A DNA stretch of 64,000 bases, taken from contig PXUA01000005.1 of NCBI GenBank assembly GCA_003022435.1, positions 1 to 64,000 of the forward strand. Direction: 5' to 3'. The translations under genes and the position numbers were made by a program. Position 1 is the first letter of the stretch. Every line of letters starts with the position of its first letter. The notes beneath the pieces were generated by a model. It made no database searches, was not told the origin of the DNA, and saw nothing but the letters and a program-made list of their open reading frames with translations. Below are positions 26,405 to 35,513 of the stretch, piece by piece. The stretch is from Bacteroidetes bacterium SW_9_63_38. Its GTDB lineage: Bacteria; Bacteroidota; Rhodothermia; Rhodothermales; Salinibacteraceae.

Positions 26405-27646
26405 ATGCGTGCAGGACGTTTCCCCGGTGCCGCCAGCCGGATCTGGCTGTGGATCGTGGTGGGCCTGTGTGTGGGCTTCGCGTCGTCCGTCCGCGCCCAG
26501 TCCGACCTCCGCGCCCGACGATCCTCGACCGAGGAGCGCCTGCAGACGCTCCAGAAGCAAATCGAGCAGGACCAAACCCGTCTCCAACAAACGGCCGAGC
26601 AGGAGAAGGCCACGCAGGAGAAGCTTGAGACGCTACAGCGAGAGATTGCACTCCGCGAGGAGCTGGTGGCCACCTACCAGCGGCGGCTCGATCAGTTGAA
26701 AGATGAGCGCACGCAACTTCGCGACACGCTCCGCACTCTTCAAAATCGCCGGGATCAGCTGCAGAAAGAGTACCGGCGGCGCGTGCTCCATGCGTACAAG
26801 TACAATCGCGTCCCGGACATGGCGCTCATTCTGGCCTCGCGGTCGATCAACCAGATGCTGGTGCGCATCCGGTACCTTCAGCGCTTTGCCCAACAGCGGC
26901 AGGCGCAACGATCCGACGTAAAACAGGCCGCCGCGGAGGTGCGCGCGTCGCGGAAGGCCCTCAAAAAGAAGCAGGCACAGACCGAAGAGCTACTGGCGGA
27001 GGCCCGCCTTGAACGCGAAAACCTGCAGGCCCTAAAGACTGACCGCGAGCAGGTGATCGAAGAACTCCGCGCCCGCCGCTCGGAGTTGAAGCAGGAGATC
27101 GAGGAAAAACAGAACCAAGCCCGCCAGCTCGAGGAGCAGGTCCGAGAAATCGCCGCTCGGCTCGAGAAGCAGACGCAGCAGACGTCAGCGAAGAAGCAGG
27201 CGCAGCAGACCGCCGTAGCCGCCGAACTGTCTACCTCCTTTGAACAGAATAAAGGCGAGCTGCCCTGGCCCGCGGACGGGGCCATCACTGAACGCTTCGG
27301 CAACCGGACCGACCCCGTACACGGCACGAAGACGTACCACCCCGGCGTGCTCATCGCCACGAATCCGGAGCAGAAGGTACGCTCCGTCTTCGAGGGCACC
27401 GTGAGCGGGGTCGACTTCGTGCCGGGGTACGGCACTTATCTCGTTCTCCAGCACGGCGACTACCTCTCCGTCTACAGCAACTTTTCGACGCTGTACGTGT
27501 CGGAGGGCGATACCGTAGAGGCGGGCGAGGTGATCGGCCTCTCGGGCACGGAGAGTGAGCCGCGCGGCGCCGGCATCTTTTTCGCGGTCTTCGATCGTTC
27601 GCAAAACACGTCGGTCAACCCGACGCACTGGCTCTCGGCCCGGTAG
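26405..27646 (+). CDS. EnvC-like coiled-coil protein with degenerate LytM (M23) domain
   Basis: A 413-aa exported protein. Signal peptide at 1-30 (WLWIVVGLCVGFASSVRAQ), then a long coiled coil of about 230 residues (EERLQTLQKQIEQDQTRLQQ onward), then a LytM domain from about residue 290 (ITERFGNRTDPVHGTKTYHP). The zinc ligands of active M23 peptidases are not all there: the HxxxD pair is reduced to HPGVLI, and the late HxH is replaced around GAGIFFAVFD. So it is probably not a peptidase but an activator of N-acetylmuramoyl amidases during cell separation, as EnvC is. It follows the DUF4292 lipoprotein and is likely cotranscribed. Confidence 0.87.
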   Translation: MRAGRFPGAASRIWLWIVVGLCVGFASSVRAQSDLRARRSSTEERLQTLQKQIEQDQTRLQQTAEQEKATQEKLETLQREIALREELVATYQRRLDQLKDERTQLRDTLRTLQNRRDQLQKEYRRRVLHAYKYNRVPDMALILASRSINQMLVRIRYLQRFAQQRQAQRSDVKQAAAEVRASRKALKKKQAQTEELLAEARLERENLQALKTDREQVIEELRARRSELKQEIEEKQNQARQLEEQVREIAARLEKQTQQTSAKKQAQQTAVAAELSTSFEQNKGELPWPADGAITERFGNRTDPVHGTKTYHPGVLIATNPEQKVRSVFEGTVSGVDFVPGYGTYLVLQHGDYLSVYSNFSTLYVSEGDTVEAGEVIGLSGTESEPRGAGIFFAVFDRSQNTSVNPTHWLSAR

Positions 27647-27667
27647 CCCGCCCTAGCCATTGGGCGT

Positions 27668-27751
27668 TACGGGTCCGTGAATGGGATTCTACTGATTTCA
27701 AATCTCCTCACACGGAGCATGTTGTTTACCTGCCCGTGCACGGATCAGTAT
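27668..27751. mobile_element. Short type-B mini-element (84 bp)
   Basis: The left end TACGGGTCCGTGAATGGG and the right end, read inwards, TACTGATCCGTGCACGGG form a near-perfect terminal inverted repeat with TA at both edges. The inner part keeps AACATGCTCC and GTTTACCTGCCCG but lacks the palindromes of longer copies. It lies 22 bases after the EnvC-like gene, not in a stop codon. Confidence 0.85.
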
Positions 27752-27865
27752 GTCCGGATTCACGAAAACCTTTCTGCCGCCTCAATTTTGCGGTTTGGGA
27801 TTGCTGCACGGCGGCGCGTATCTTGACAACGACTTGCCTTTCCATACACGCAATCTCTTCTTCTC

Positions 27866-29284
27866 ATGGCTACGCATTACGACTGTGTCATCATCGGGAG
27901 CGGCCCCGGCGGCTACGAGACCGCCGTGCGTGCCTCTCAGCTCGACATGAAGACCGCCATCGTCGAGAAGAACAAGCTCGGAGGCGTGTGTCTGAACATT
28001 GGATGCATCCCGACGAAGGCGCTGCTCAAGAGTGCCGAGGTGATGGCCGAGTCCAAACATATGTCCGACTTCGGCCTCGAACTAGACGGCACCGTGACCC
28101 CCAACTTTCCGAAGGTGATCGAGCGGAGCCGCGGCGCGGCCAATCAGATGAATCAGGGCGTCCAGTTCCTGATGAAGAAAAACGACATCGACGTGCTGTA
28201 CGGCCACGGCCGGCTCACCGACGACAGCACCGTCGAGATTGAGCCGTCCACGAACATGGACGGCGAGGAGATCGGAGAGGAGCAGACGGTAACCGCCGAT
28301 CACATCATCATCGCGACGGGCGCTCGTCCCAATGAGCTTCCCTTCCTCCCCATCGACGGAGAGAACGTGCTCAACTACAAGCACGCCATGCTCCAGACGG
28401 AGCAGCCGGACTCCATGGTGATCGTCGGCGCCGGCGCCATCGGCGTGGAGTTCGGCTACTTCTACCACCAGATGGGCACCGACGTGACCATCGTCGAGGT
28501 CATGGACCGCATGGTACCGAACGAGGACAAGGACGTGTCCAAGGAGCTGGAGAAGGCCTACACGAAAATGGGCATCGACGTGACGACGGACGCCAACGTC
28601 CAGGGCGTCGACGACAGCGAGGATCCCCTGCAGGTTGAAGTTGAAACCACCGACGGCACCGAGCACATCGAGTGCGAGCAGGTGCTGTCCGCCGTGGGCG
28701 TGATCGGCAACGTGGAGAATATCGGCCTCGACACGGTGGGCATCGAGACGGACGGCAACGACATCATGGTCGACGACTACTACTGCACCAACGTGGACGG
28801 CGTCTACGCCATCGGGGACGTGACCGGTGCGCCCTGGCTCGCGCACAAGGCCAGCCACGAGGGCGTCCTCTGCATCGAGAATATTGCCGGGCACGACGTG
28901 CGGCCGATGGACAAGAACGACATTCCGGCCTGCACCTACTGCCAGCCCCAAATCGCGTCTGTGGGCCACACGGAGGCGGAGGCCGAAGAGGCCGGCTACG
29001 ACGTGAAGGTCGGCAAATTCCCCTTCAAGGCCAACGGCAAGGCCGCAGCGCTCGGCGAGCAGGTCGGCTTCGTCAAGGCGATCTACGACGAGGAGTACGG
29101 CGAATTTCTGGGCTGCCACATCATCGGCAACGACGCCACCGAGCTCATCGCGGAGGTCGTCACGTCCCGCAAGCTGGAGACGACGGGCCACGAGGTTATG
29201 GAGTCGATGCACCCGCACCCGACGCTCTCGGAGGCGGTCATGGAGGCGACCCGCGACGCCTACGGCCAGCCGATCAATATCTAA
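27866..29284 (+). CDS. lpdA: Dihydrolipoyl dehydrogenase (E3)
   Basis: E3 reoxidises dihydrolipoamide in 2-oxoacid dehydrogenase complexes and the glycine cleavage system, passing electrons to NAD+. The FAD motif is VIIGSGPGGYETAVRAS, the redox disulfide is GGVCLNIGCIPTKAL, the NAD motif is VIVGAGAIGVEFGYFYH, and the C-terminal dimer-domain base is in MHPHPTLSEAVMEATR. At 472 aa it is a full-length, strongly acidic enzyme. No E1 or E2 gene is next to it. Two hairpin terminators follow. Confidence 0.95.
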   Translation: MATHYDCVIIGSGPGGYETAVRASQLDMKTAIVEKNKLGGVCLNIGCIPTKALLKSAEVMAESKHMSDFGLELDGTVTPNFPKVIERSRGAANQMNQGVQFLMKKNDIDVLYGHGRLTDDSTVEIEPSTNMDGEEIGEEQTVTADHIIIATGARPNELPFLPIDGENVLNYKHAMLQTEQPDSMVIVGAGAIGVEFGYFYHQMGTDVTIVEVMDRMVPNEDKDVSKELEKAYTKMGIDVTTDANVQGVDDSEDPLQVEVETTDGTEHIECEQVLSAVGVIGNVENIGLDTVGIETDGNDIMVDDYYCTNVDGVYAIGDVTGAPWLAHKASHEGVLCIENIAGHDVRPMDKNDIPACTYCQPQIASVGHTEAEAEEAGYDVKVGKFPFKANGKAAALGEQVGFVKAIYDEEYGEFLGCHIIGNDATELIAEVVTSRKLETTGHEVMESMHPHPTLSEAVMEATRDAYGQPINI

Positions 29285-29290
29285 CTTCCC

Positions 29291-29326
29291 GTTCAACGTT
29301 GGGACGTTTCCTCGTTGAACGTTTTT
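29291..29326 (+). terminator. Terminator after lpdA
   Basis: GTTCAACG (29291-29298) and CGTTGAAC (29313-29320) form a perfect 8-bp stem, followed by GTTTTTCC. It begins seven bases after the lpdA stop. Confidence 0.85.
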
Positions 29327-29351
29327 CCGACAGAGCCGGATTGCTCCGAAT

Positions 29352-29383
29352 GGCCTCGTCCTCAACCGGACGGGGCCGTTTTT
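29352..29383. terminator. Second terminator between lpdA and the M1 peptidase
   Basis: GGCCTCGTCC and GGACGGGGCC pair along ten positions (one G-T), loop TCAACC, followed by GTTTTTC on the plus strand. It may act as a back-up stop in this convergent gap. Confidence 0.8.
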
Positions 29384-29434
29384 CATTGGCGAGAAGCAAT
29401 TTTCACTCGGGCGTCGACGGGCGATACCGTGTCC

Positions 29435-31156
29435 TCAGCGGCCCCGCGACCGCCGGCGTCGCTTTTCTTGCGGGGTCCGCGGGCCGCCGGTCGGGGCGCG
29501 CAGAAGCCAGTTCTCTGGATCGATTTCGACCGTCGCGTCGGCCGGCAGGGAAAGCGTGCCCTTTCCCCCCTCCATCGGCACCGTCCGCATCGTGTCCCCG
29601 ACCCGCACGGGCACCGGCGCCGCGAAGCCGGACGCCGCCTTCCGCCACCGAAGCGTCAGCGCCTGCTCGGTGCGCGTAGAGTCGAGGTACGGCAGGGCCG
29701 CCCGATACAAGTAGGTCTCCGCGACCCCGTCGAGCGACCGTCCCGCCACCGCCTCGGCGCGCCGCAAGAAATCGCCGGTCTCCACGTGGCGGCACGCCTG
29801 CGCGGGATCGGTGCCGTCCGGGTAGACGAAGTCGCGCAGCAGGCCGACGAGCGCCTCACGTCCGATCATGGAGCGGAGCGTGTGCAGCACCAGTGCGCCT
29901 TTGTAGTAGATGTCGCGCCCGTACATCTCCTGGGCCGGCGTGGGCCTCTTCCGGGCAATGGGGGTCCGATTCGTCACCTGCCGCCGAAAGTACGAGATGA
30001 GGTCGTGGTAGGCCGCCGTCCCCTTCAGCGACTCCATGTAGAGGGCTTCCAGGTAGGTCGCCACGCCCTCGTGGATCCAGAAGTCCTTCCAGTCGCGCAC
30101 CGTGAGGCAGTTGCCGTACCACTCGTGGGCGAGCTCGTGGAAGTGCAGCGCATCGAAGTCCGCGTTGTAGCCGAGGCCGCCGTTTCGCTGAAAGGTACTG
30201 CCGTAGGCGATGAGCGTCTGGTGCTCCATGCCCAGGAAGGGGGTCTGGGCGATGCCGTACTTGTCGGCGCGGAAGGGATACGGGCCGAGGGTTTCCTCCA
30301 GAAAGCGCACGTGGTCGAGGAAGTGCGGGAGCGTGGCCCGGGCCCGACTCGTGTCGGACGGCAGGGCATAAAACGTGACCGGCACGTCTACGCCGACGGT
30401 ACTCGCGTAGGTCGTATCGACCCGCACGTACGGCGCCGCGTTGAGGGTCACGGCGTAGCTGTTGATGGAAGTCGATACGTGCCACTCAAACGTCCGGGTG
30501 CTGTCGGACGCCCGGTGCACCGTCCGGAGGACGCCATTGGACGCCGCCACGAGCGTGTCCGGCACCGTGATGGCAATGTCCATCGAGTCCGGCTCGTCGG
30601 ATGGGTGGTCTTTGACCGGCCACCAGAGATCGGCCCCGGCGGTCTGCCCGGACGTGGCAATCCAGGGATCTCCATTCGGGGTTTGCGCCCACGTGAAGCC
30701 GCCCTCCCAGGGTGGATCGGGGGCCTCCCGCGGCGTGCCCCCATAGGCCACCGTGGCCCGGATCGTCTCCCCCGGCAGGGCCCGCTCCGCGAGCGAAATC
30801 CAGAGCTGGTTCCCGTCGCCCCGGCGCTTCACCGGACGCGTCTTCGACCGCTGCTTCTTCCACACCGTCTCCACCGACAGACGCCGGTCGAGATTGAGCA
30901 CGAGCACGTCGAGCGTATCGGTCGCCGTCGCCTGTACCGTCAGCGTTCCGTGCAGCGACTGTGCAGCCGGGTCCACCCGCACATTGAGGTCGTAGTGCGT
31001 CACGTCGTACGCCGCCTGCTCTTCGGGCAGGGGACCGCCCGAATCCTGGGCCTGCACCGCCTGGCCGCTTCCCTCCTGGCAGCCCATCCCTGCCGCCATG
31101 CACAGCAACAGGAGGAGCCCTTTGACAAACAGCGCTGGGTCCGGAAGGGTCTTCAC
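29435..31156 (-). CDS. Secreted M1-family metallopeptidase (second copy)
   Basis: A 573-aa lipoprotein-like M1 enzyme: the leader MKTLPDPALFVKGLLLLLCM ends in GMGC, a plausible lipobox. The active-site region has LGMEHQTLIAYG (substrate amine binding), HELAHEWYGN (two zinc ligands and catalytic Glu) and FWIHEGVATYLEALYM (third ligand). The N-terminal beta domain starts YDVTHYDLNVRVDPAAQSLH. It lacks the long C-terminal helical domain of classic aminopeptidase N, as secreted Bacteroidota forms do. It shares the family but little sequence with the enzyme at 10400. The C-terminus ends in a run of Arg (EKRRRRSRGR), unusual in this acidic proteome. Confidence 0.92.
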   Translation of the reverse strand: MKTLPDPALFVKGLLLLLCMAAGMGCQEGSGQAVQAQDSGGPLPEEQAAYDVTHYDLNVRVDPAAQSLHGTLTVQATATDTLDVLVLNLDRRLSVETVWKKQRSKTRPVKRRGDGNQLWISLAERALPGETIRATVAYGGTPREAPDPPWEGGFTWAQTPNGDPWIATSGQTAGADLWWPVKDHPSDEPDSMDIAITVPDTLVAASNGVLRTVHRASDSTRTFEWHVSTSINSYAVTLNAAPYVRVDTTYASTVGVDVPVTFYALPSDTSRARATLPHFLDHVRFLEETLGPYPFRADKYGIAQTPFLGMEHQTLIAYGSTFQRNGGLGYNADFDALHFHELAHEWYGNCLTVRDWKDFWIHEGVATYLEALYMESLKGTAAYHDLISYFRRQVTNRTPIARKRPTPAQEMYGRDIYYKGALVLHTLRSMIGREALVGLLRDFVYPDGTDPAQACRHVETGDFLRRAEAVAGRSLDGVAETYLYRAALPYLDSTRTEQALTLRWRKAASGFAAPVPVRVGDTMRTVPMEGGKGTLSLPADATVEIDPENWLLRAPTGGPRTPQEKRRRRSRGR

Positions 31157-31239
31157 AAACAGAAAACGGAGTGTCGATCAAAAACACCACGACGGCCCCT
31201 ACAGTCGCCCCAGCCGCTCGATGACTCCATTTCGACGCG

Positions 31240-31956
31240 CTACCGCCCCTCCATAGTTCCATTTCCGGGGTCCAGCACCTTCAGCAGATGGAGGACGATG
31301 CGGGCCGAGGAGTGCGCTGCCTCCTCCAAAAACGCCTGAAAGTCCACGTCCGAGCGGCCGTCGGCGTGGTCGGAGACGGCCCGCACCAGCAGAAACGGGG
31401 TGTCGTTGAGCGTGCATACTTGCCCGACCGCTGCTCCCTCCATCTCGACGCAGGCCCCACCCAACTCATCCCGAATGGCATCGCGAGCCCCAGAGTCCTG
31501 AATGAACGTGTCTCCCGTGCAGATGCGTCCCGTACGCACGTGATGGTCCGGGAGATCAACGTCACAGGCACGCTCCACCAGGGCCGGGGCGGCCTCGAAG
31601 AATCGGAGGTCCGCAAATGGCACTGCGCCCCGCGGCAGCCCCAGGAACGATACGTCCAAATCGTGTTGCACGCAGTCCTCGGCCACCACGATGTCTCCAA
31701 CCTCCAGGTCGTCGTGCAATGCCCCCGCGGTACCGGTACAGATCACCGTGTGGACCCCAAACTGGTCGATGAGGAGCTGCGTGCACATCGCGGTGTTCAC
31801 CTTCCCCACCCCCGCCTTCACCAGCACAAGATCATGCCCGTGATAATGGGCCTCGTGCACCGTCAGCCCGGCACGTGCGTGCGTGTCCGCAATGGCACAC
31901 GTGTCCAGATACAGGTCGATCTCCTCCTGCATGGCGGACATGATTGCGAGGGCCAC
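31240..31956 (-). CDS. mtnN: 5'-methylthioadenosine/S-adenosylhomocysteine nucleosidase
   Basis: MTAN hydrolyses methylthioadenosine and S-adenosylhomocysteine, clearing by-products of SAM use. The opening AIMSAMQEEIDLYLD carries the conserved early Glu, CTGTAGALHDDLEVGDIVVA the mid motif, CVEMEGAAVGQVC the nucleoside-binding Met-Glu pair, and LLVRAVSDHADG the catalytic Asp. At 238 aa the length is normal. Some Bacteroidota relatives act on futalosine in menaquinone synthesis, so that remains an alternative. It lies between metG and a peptidase on the same strand and may follow metG in an operon with about 165 bases between them. Confidence 0.88.
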   Translation of the reverse strand: MALAIMSAMQEEIDLYLDTCAIADTHARAGLTVHEAHYHGHDLVLVKAGVGKVNTAMCTQLLIDQFGVHTVICTGTAGALHDDLEVGDIVVAEDCVQHDLDVSFLGLPRGAVPFADLRFFEAAPALVERACDVDLPDHHVRTGRICTGDTFIQDSGARDAIRDELGGACVEMEGAAVGQVCTLNDTPFLLVRAVSDHADGRSDVDFQAFLEEAAHSSARIVLHLLKVLDPGNGTMEGR

Positions 31957-32035
31957 GGCGTTTGCAACGGCTCACAAGAAGTTCGAAGATGGGAAACTCT
32001 ATCTCCTCGACTAACGGGAAAGATCTGCGTGATCC

Positions 32036-32122
32036 GTGAATCGTGACGCGTGATGGATTTCAAACCTCAGATCTCACGTCCCACGCTTCACGTCTCACGC
32101 ATCACATTTCACGCATCACGTC
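32036..32122. repeat. Phrase repeat (TCACGCATCAC words) between metG and mtnN
   Basis: Words such as CTCACGTCCCACGCTTCACG, TCTCACGCATCACATTTCACG and CATCACGTCAC repeat a ~11-base unit, and CGTGAATCGTGACGCGTGATG at the left gives the complementary word, so the transcript could fold back. It lies immediately after the metG stop (minus strand). Confidence 0.6.
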
Positions 32123-32123
32123 A

Positions 32124-34256
32124 CTACCGCACGATCGAGCCGTCTTCCGCGTCCGTCGTGACCGGAATGAGGCTGCCGTCCGGCTCTTCGGCCATCAGCA
32201 CCATGCCCTCGCTGTCGAGCCCGAACATCTCCTTCGGCGGCATATTGGCCACGACCACCACCTGTGTGCCCGTGATTTCCTCGGGGGACATGTGCTCGGC
32301 TACCCCGGCCAGGATCTGGCGCTCCTCAACGCCGATGTTGACCTCCAGCCGCAGCAACTTGTCGGCGTCGGGCACCGGCTCAGCGGTCATAACCGTGCCG
32401 ACGCGGAGGTCCATCTCCATGAAGTCGTCGAAGGAAATGTCGTCTTTGAGGGCGTCGTCGTCCATATCGGAATCACTTGTGGAAGAATCAGAATCGTCGG
32501 CCCGATCGCGAAGCTTCTCCACCTGGGCCGCAATGGTCTCGTCGTCCAGTTTCTCGAACAGAATTTCGGGCTCGCCGAGCGGGTGCCCGGGCTCCAGGAG
32601 CGGCTCCGCGGCATCGTCCCACCCCAGCGCCTCGTCGGAATCGGTGCCCGGCTCGCTGCTGCGGACGCCAGTCAGATTGAGCATGTCCCGGAGGCGCTGG
32701 GCAGCGTCCGGAATCACCGGCTCGATGAGCAGCGCGAGGCTCGCGCACACCTGCAGGCTCACGTGAATCGTGTTGGCGCAGGCCTGCGGGTCCGCGTCGC
32801 TCGTGTGCCAGGGCTCGGTGTCGTTGAAGTACTTATTGCCAGTGCGGGCCAGATCCATCGTCTCGGCAATGGCCTCCCGCATGCGATACTGGTCGTACGC
32901 GTCCCCGATCGTCGCCGGCGCGTCGGCAATCGCGTCCAAGACCGCCCGGTCCGTCTCGGACAGACTCTCGAGGGGCGGCACCGTACCGTCGAACGTACTT
33001 TGCGCAAACGTAAGCGTGCGGTTCACGAAATTGCCCAGCACGTCGGCCAGTTCCCCGTTCACGCGGCGCTGAAAGTCTTCCCAGCGGAAGTCGGCATCCT
33101 TCGTCTCCGGCAGGGTGGCCCCGAGGGCGTAGCGCAGCAGGTCCGGCCCCCGGTCTTCCCCGAACTCCTCCAGGTACTCGTGCAGCCACACCGCCCAGCC
33201 GCGGCTCGTGGAGAGCTTTTCCCCCTCCAGGTTCAGAAACTCGTTGGCCGGCACGTTGTCGGGCAGGATGTAGTCCCCGTGCGCCATCAGCATGCTCGGG
33301 AAGGTGAGGCAGTGGAAGACGATGTTGTCCTTCCCGATGAAGTGGACGAGCTCGGTGTCCTCATCCTGCCAGTACGCCTTCCACTTCGTGGGCACGTTTT
33401 CCTCCATGGCCCACGCCTTGGTGAACGAGATGTAGCCGATGGGGGCGTCGAACCAGACGTAGATCACCTTTCCCCCAGCGTCGAGCCCGTGCCGCTCGGC
33501 CACGTCGGCGGGCACCGGCACCCCCCACGGCACGTCGCGCGTGATGGCCCGGTCCTTGAGGCCGTCGTCGAACCAGCTCTGGATCTGGCCGAGCACGTTG
33601 TTTTTCCAGTCCGAGCAGTCCGCTTCGATCCAGTCTTCCAGCTCCGACTGCATCTCCTCCAGGGGCAGGTACCAGTGGGTCGTCTCTTTCAGCTCCGGCG
33701 TGGCGTCGGTGAGGGTACTCCGAGGATTTTCCAGCTCCGTCGGGCTGAGCGTCGACCCGCACTGCTCGCACTGATCGCCGTACGCCTCCTCAAAGCCGCA
33801 CACCGGACACGTGCCCATCACGAACCGGTCGGCCAAAAACATCTCGGCCTCCGGGTCATAGAGCTGCTCTTCGGTGCGCAGGTTGAACACGTCCTTCTCG
33901 TCGAGGACCCGGAAGAAGTCCTGCGCCGTCTCCGTGTGCACGTCGCTGGAGGTGCGGCCGTAGTAGTCGAAGCTCATCCCGAACCGCTCGAAGTTATCGC
34001 GGATCTGGGGATGATAGGTATCGACAATATCTTCCGGCGACCGGCCCTCCCGCATGGCCCGCATGAGGATCGCCACACCCATCTCGTCGGAGCCGCAGAT
34101 GAACGCCACGTCTTCTCCCTTCAGCCGCTGGTAACGGGCAAAAAGATCGGCCGGCAGGTACGCCCCCGCGAGGTGCCCGAGGTGCGTTGGGCCGTTGGCG
34201 TACGGGAGCGCGGCGGTCACGAGCAGGCGCTCAGAATCGGACGTGTCGTGTGCCAT
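32124..34256 (-). CDS. metG: Methionyl-tRNA synthetase with C-terminal tRNA-binding domain
   Basis: Class I synthetase that charges tRNA-Met. The HIGH-type motif is ALPYANGPTHLGHLAGAYL, the zinc knuckle is CPVCGFEEAYGDQCEQCG, and the KMSKS loop reads GEKLSTSRGW. After the anticodon-binding helices an acidic linker leads to a C-terminal EMAPII/Trbp111-type domain (MEMDLRVGTVMTAEPVPDAD, ILAGVAEHMSPEEITG, VVVANMPPKEMFGLDSEGM). At 710 aa this is the long, dimeric MetG. The linker (SDSSTSDSDMDDD) is unusually rich in Asp and Ser, a halophile trait. Start ATG 34256. Confidence 0.96.
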   Translation of the reverse strand: MAHDTSDSERLLVTAALPYANGPTHLGHLAGAYLPADLFARYQRLKGEDVAFICGSDEMGVAILMRAMREGRSPEDIVDTYHPQIRDNFERFGMSFDYYGRTSSDVHTETAQDFFRVLDEKDVFNLRTEEQLYDPEAEMFLADRFVMGTCPVCGFEEAYGDQCEQCGSTLSPTELENPRSTLTDATPELKETTHWYLPLEEMQSELEDWIEADCSDWKNNVLGQIQSWFDDGLKDRAITRDVPWGVPVPADVAERHGLDAGGKVIYVWFDAPIGYISFTKAWAMEENVPTKWKAYWQDEDTELVHFIGKDNIVFHCLTFPSMLMAHGDYILPDNVPANEFLNLEGEKLSTSRGWAVWLHEYLEEFGEDRGPDLLRYALGATLPETKDADFRWEDFQRRVNGELADVLGNFVNRTLTFAQSTFDGTVPPLESLSETDRAVLDAIADAPATIGDAYDQYRMREAIAETMDLARTGNKYFNDTEPWHTSDADPQACANTIHVSLQVCASLALLIEPVIPDAAQRLRDMLNLTGVRSSEPGTDSDEALGWDDAAEPLLEPGHPLGEPEILFEKLDDETIAAQVEKLRDRADDSDSSTSDSDMDDDALKDDISFDDFMEMDLRVGTVMTAEPVPDADKLLRLEVNIGVEERQILAGVAEHMSPEEITGTQVVVVANMPPKEMFGLDSEGMVLMAEEPDGSLIPVTTDAEDGSIVR

Positions 34257-34359
34257 TCAGTACAATGCGGATTTCGTGATGCGTATTGCGTAGACGGGGA
34301 CGACGGCGATCACCGATGACGATCAGAATACCGGTCCGCCCGTCCTCCCCCGTCAAACG

Positions 34360-34420
34360 GTCCCCCTTCAACGTTTCAACGTTCCAACCTTCAACGTTCC
34401 CCCCTTCAACCCTCTCGGCA
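34360..34420. repeat. Phrase repeat (TTCAACGTT words) upstream of metG
   Basis: CCTTCAACGTTTCAACGTTC, CAACCTTCAACGTTCCCCC and CTTCAACCCTC repeat a ~9-base unit. It lies about 110 bases upstream of the metG start. Confidence 0.6.
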
Positions 34421-34461
34421 GGCCTTCTGAATCAGGCAACGTCGTCCAAAGAAGAACATGC

Positions 34462-34489
34462 TGAATGGGGACTAATGAATGGGGACTAA
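34462..34489. repeat. 14-bp perfect tandem duplication at a stop codon
   Basis: TGAATGGGGACTAA occurs at 34462-34475 and 34476-34489. The stop codon of the minus-strand hypothetical gene (34486-34488) lies in the second copy, the same arrangement as at the PIN toxin gene. Confidence 0.95.
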
Positions 34490-34812
34490 TTGAAACTCAC
34501 GCCGTCCAGCGGATCCCCCTCCTTCTTCCGAAGGGCCTCCTCCGCAAACCACGCCTCCTCCACCTCCGTCGTCGTATCGGGGAGATCCTCATGCGGCTTT
34601 TCGTAGCCCTCGATGTCCTTCAGCCACACGAGCGTTTTGGTCCGCATCGAGCCGTCCTTCGCCTCAAACTCCACGTTCTGCTCGCGGGCGGCACAGGTGC
34701 CCTCCGCCTCGTCGTACACCCCGCCCAGCTTGGGGTGGCGCAGCAGAATGCGCACCCGTTCGCCGTAGTCGAATCGACTGTCGTCAAAATCAGCCTCGCT
34801 GTACGTTGGCAC
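34486..34812 (-). CDS. Hypothetical protein, 108 aa
   Basis: I do not recognise a family. The protein begins MPTYSEADFDDSRFDYGERV and continues with an apparent small beta-barrel (RILLRHPKLGGVYDEAEGTC, EFEAKDGSMRTKTLVWLKDI), then a helical acidic tail (TTEVEEAWFAEEALRKKEGD). It is soluble, with one cysteine and no signal. It is divergent from the Uma2 gene and stands upstream of metG on the same strand, separated by about 230 bases with a phrase repeat, so it probably has its own promoter. Confidence 0.72.
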   Translation of the reverse strand: MPTYSEADFDDSRFDYGERVRILLRHPKLGGVYDEAEGTCAAREQNVEFEAKDGSMRTKTLVWLKDIEGYEKPHEDLPDTTTEVEEAWFAEEALRKKEGDPLDGVSFN

Positions 34813-34946
34813 GGTCCTTCGTTATTCTTCGTGGAAAAGAAGCGCACTGGGAAGTAGGAGGCGACACCTGACCCATTTTCAAGTATAAAAACTAGCACAG
34901 GCACCTGCAGGTTCACCCCCCGTGATCCGCTCGTGAAGATATCAGC

Positions 34947-35510
34947 ATGGCCCGTTCCCCATTGCCCACATACCGCTGGCCGCGCCGGCAGTACGAACAA
35001 CTGGTGGAGGCGGGGGTCCTCTCGGAGGAGGATCGCGTCGAACTGATTGACGGACGCATTGTCCCCATGAGTCCTCAAAACAGTCGGCACGCCACGGCCG
35101 TCACCCTCTGTCGGCAGGCGCTCGACGCAGCGTGCCCGGACGGGTGTTTCGTGCGGACGCAAGCCCCGCTGGCTCTCGGGACACATTCTGAGCCAGAACC
35201 AGACCTCGCGCTGATTTCGGGGAGGCCGTCGGCGTACTGGACCGAGCATCCGACGACGGCGGCGCTCGTCGTCGAAGTCGCCGACACGTCCCTGGAAAAA
35301 GACCGCAGCGAGAAACGTCGCCTGTACGCCACCCACGACATCCCGGAATACTGGATCGCGAACCTGACGGCCCCAGCCGTGGAAGTGTATCGGGGCCCGG
35401 AGGATGGCGAATACACCACAAAGCGGACGCTCGACCGCACAGAGACGCTTCATCTATCCGCGGTGTCCGCCGATCCGATTGCTGTTTCCAACTTGATTCC
35501 CGACACCTGA
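34947..35510 (+). CDS. Uma2-family (DUF820) putative restriction-type nuclease
   Basis: A 187-aa Uma2 protein. The family core is visible: ELIDGRIVPMSPQNSRHATA, then EPEPDLALISGRPS, LVVEVADTSLEKDRSEKRRL and YATHDIPEYWIANL. The acidic pair PDLAL...VVEVADTS and the Lys further on follow a PD-(D/E)xK nuclease pattern. Uma2 genes are abundant in cyanobacteria and Bacteroidota, often mobile, with unknown biological role. The stop is three bases before the hisB start, so it appears to be the first gene of the histidine transcript, an odd partner. Start ATG 34947. Confidence 0.85.
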   Translation: MARSPLPTYRWPRRQYEQLVEAGVLSEEDRVELIDGRIVPMSPQNSRHATAVTLCRQALDAACPDGCFVRTQAPLALGTHSEPEPDLALISGRPSAYWTEHPTTAALVVEVADTSLEKDRSEKRRLYATHDIPEYWIANLTAPAVEVYRGPEDGEYTTKRTLDRTETLHLSAVSADPIAVSNLIPDT

Positions 35511-35513
35511 CTC

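Noticed and set aside
32043-34319. 758-aa open frame antisense to metG
   Set aside because: Shadow of metG; no recognisable domain and biased composition.
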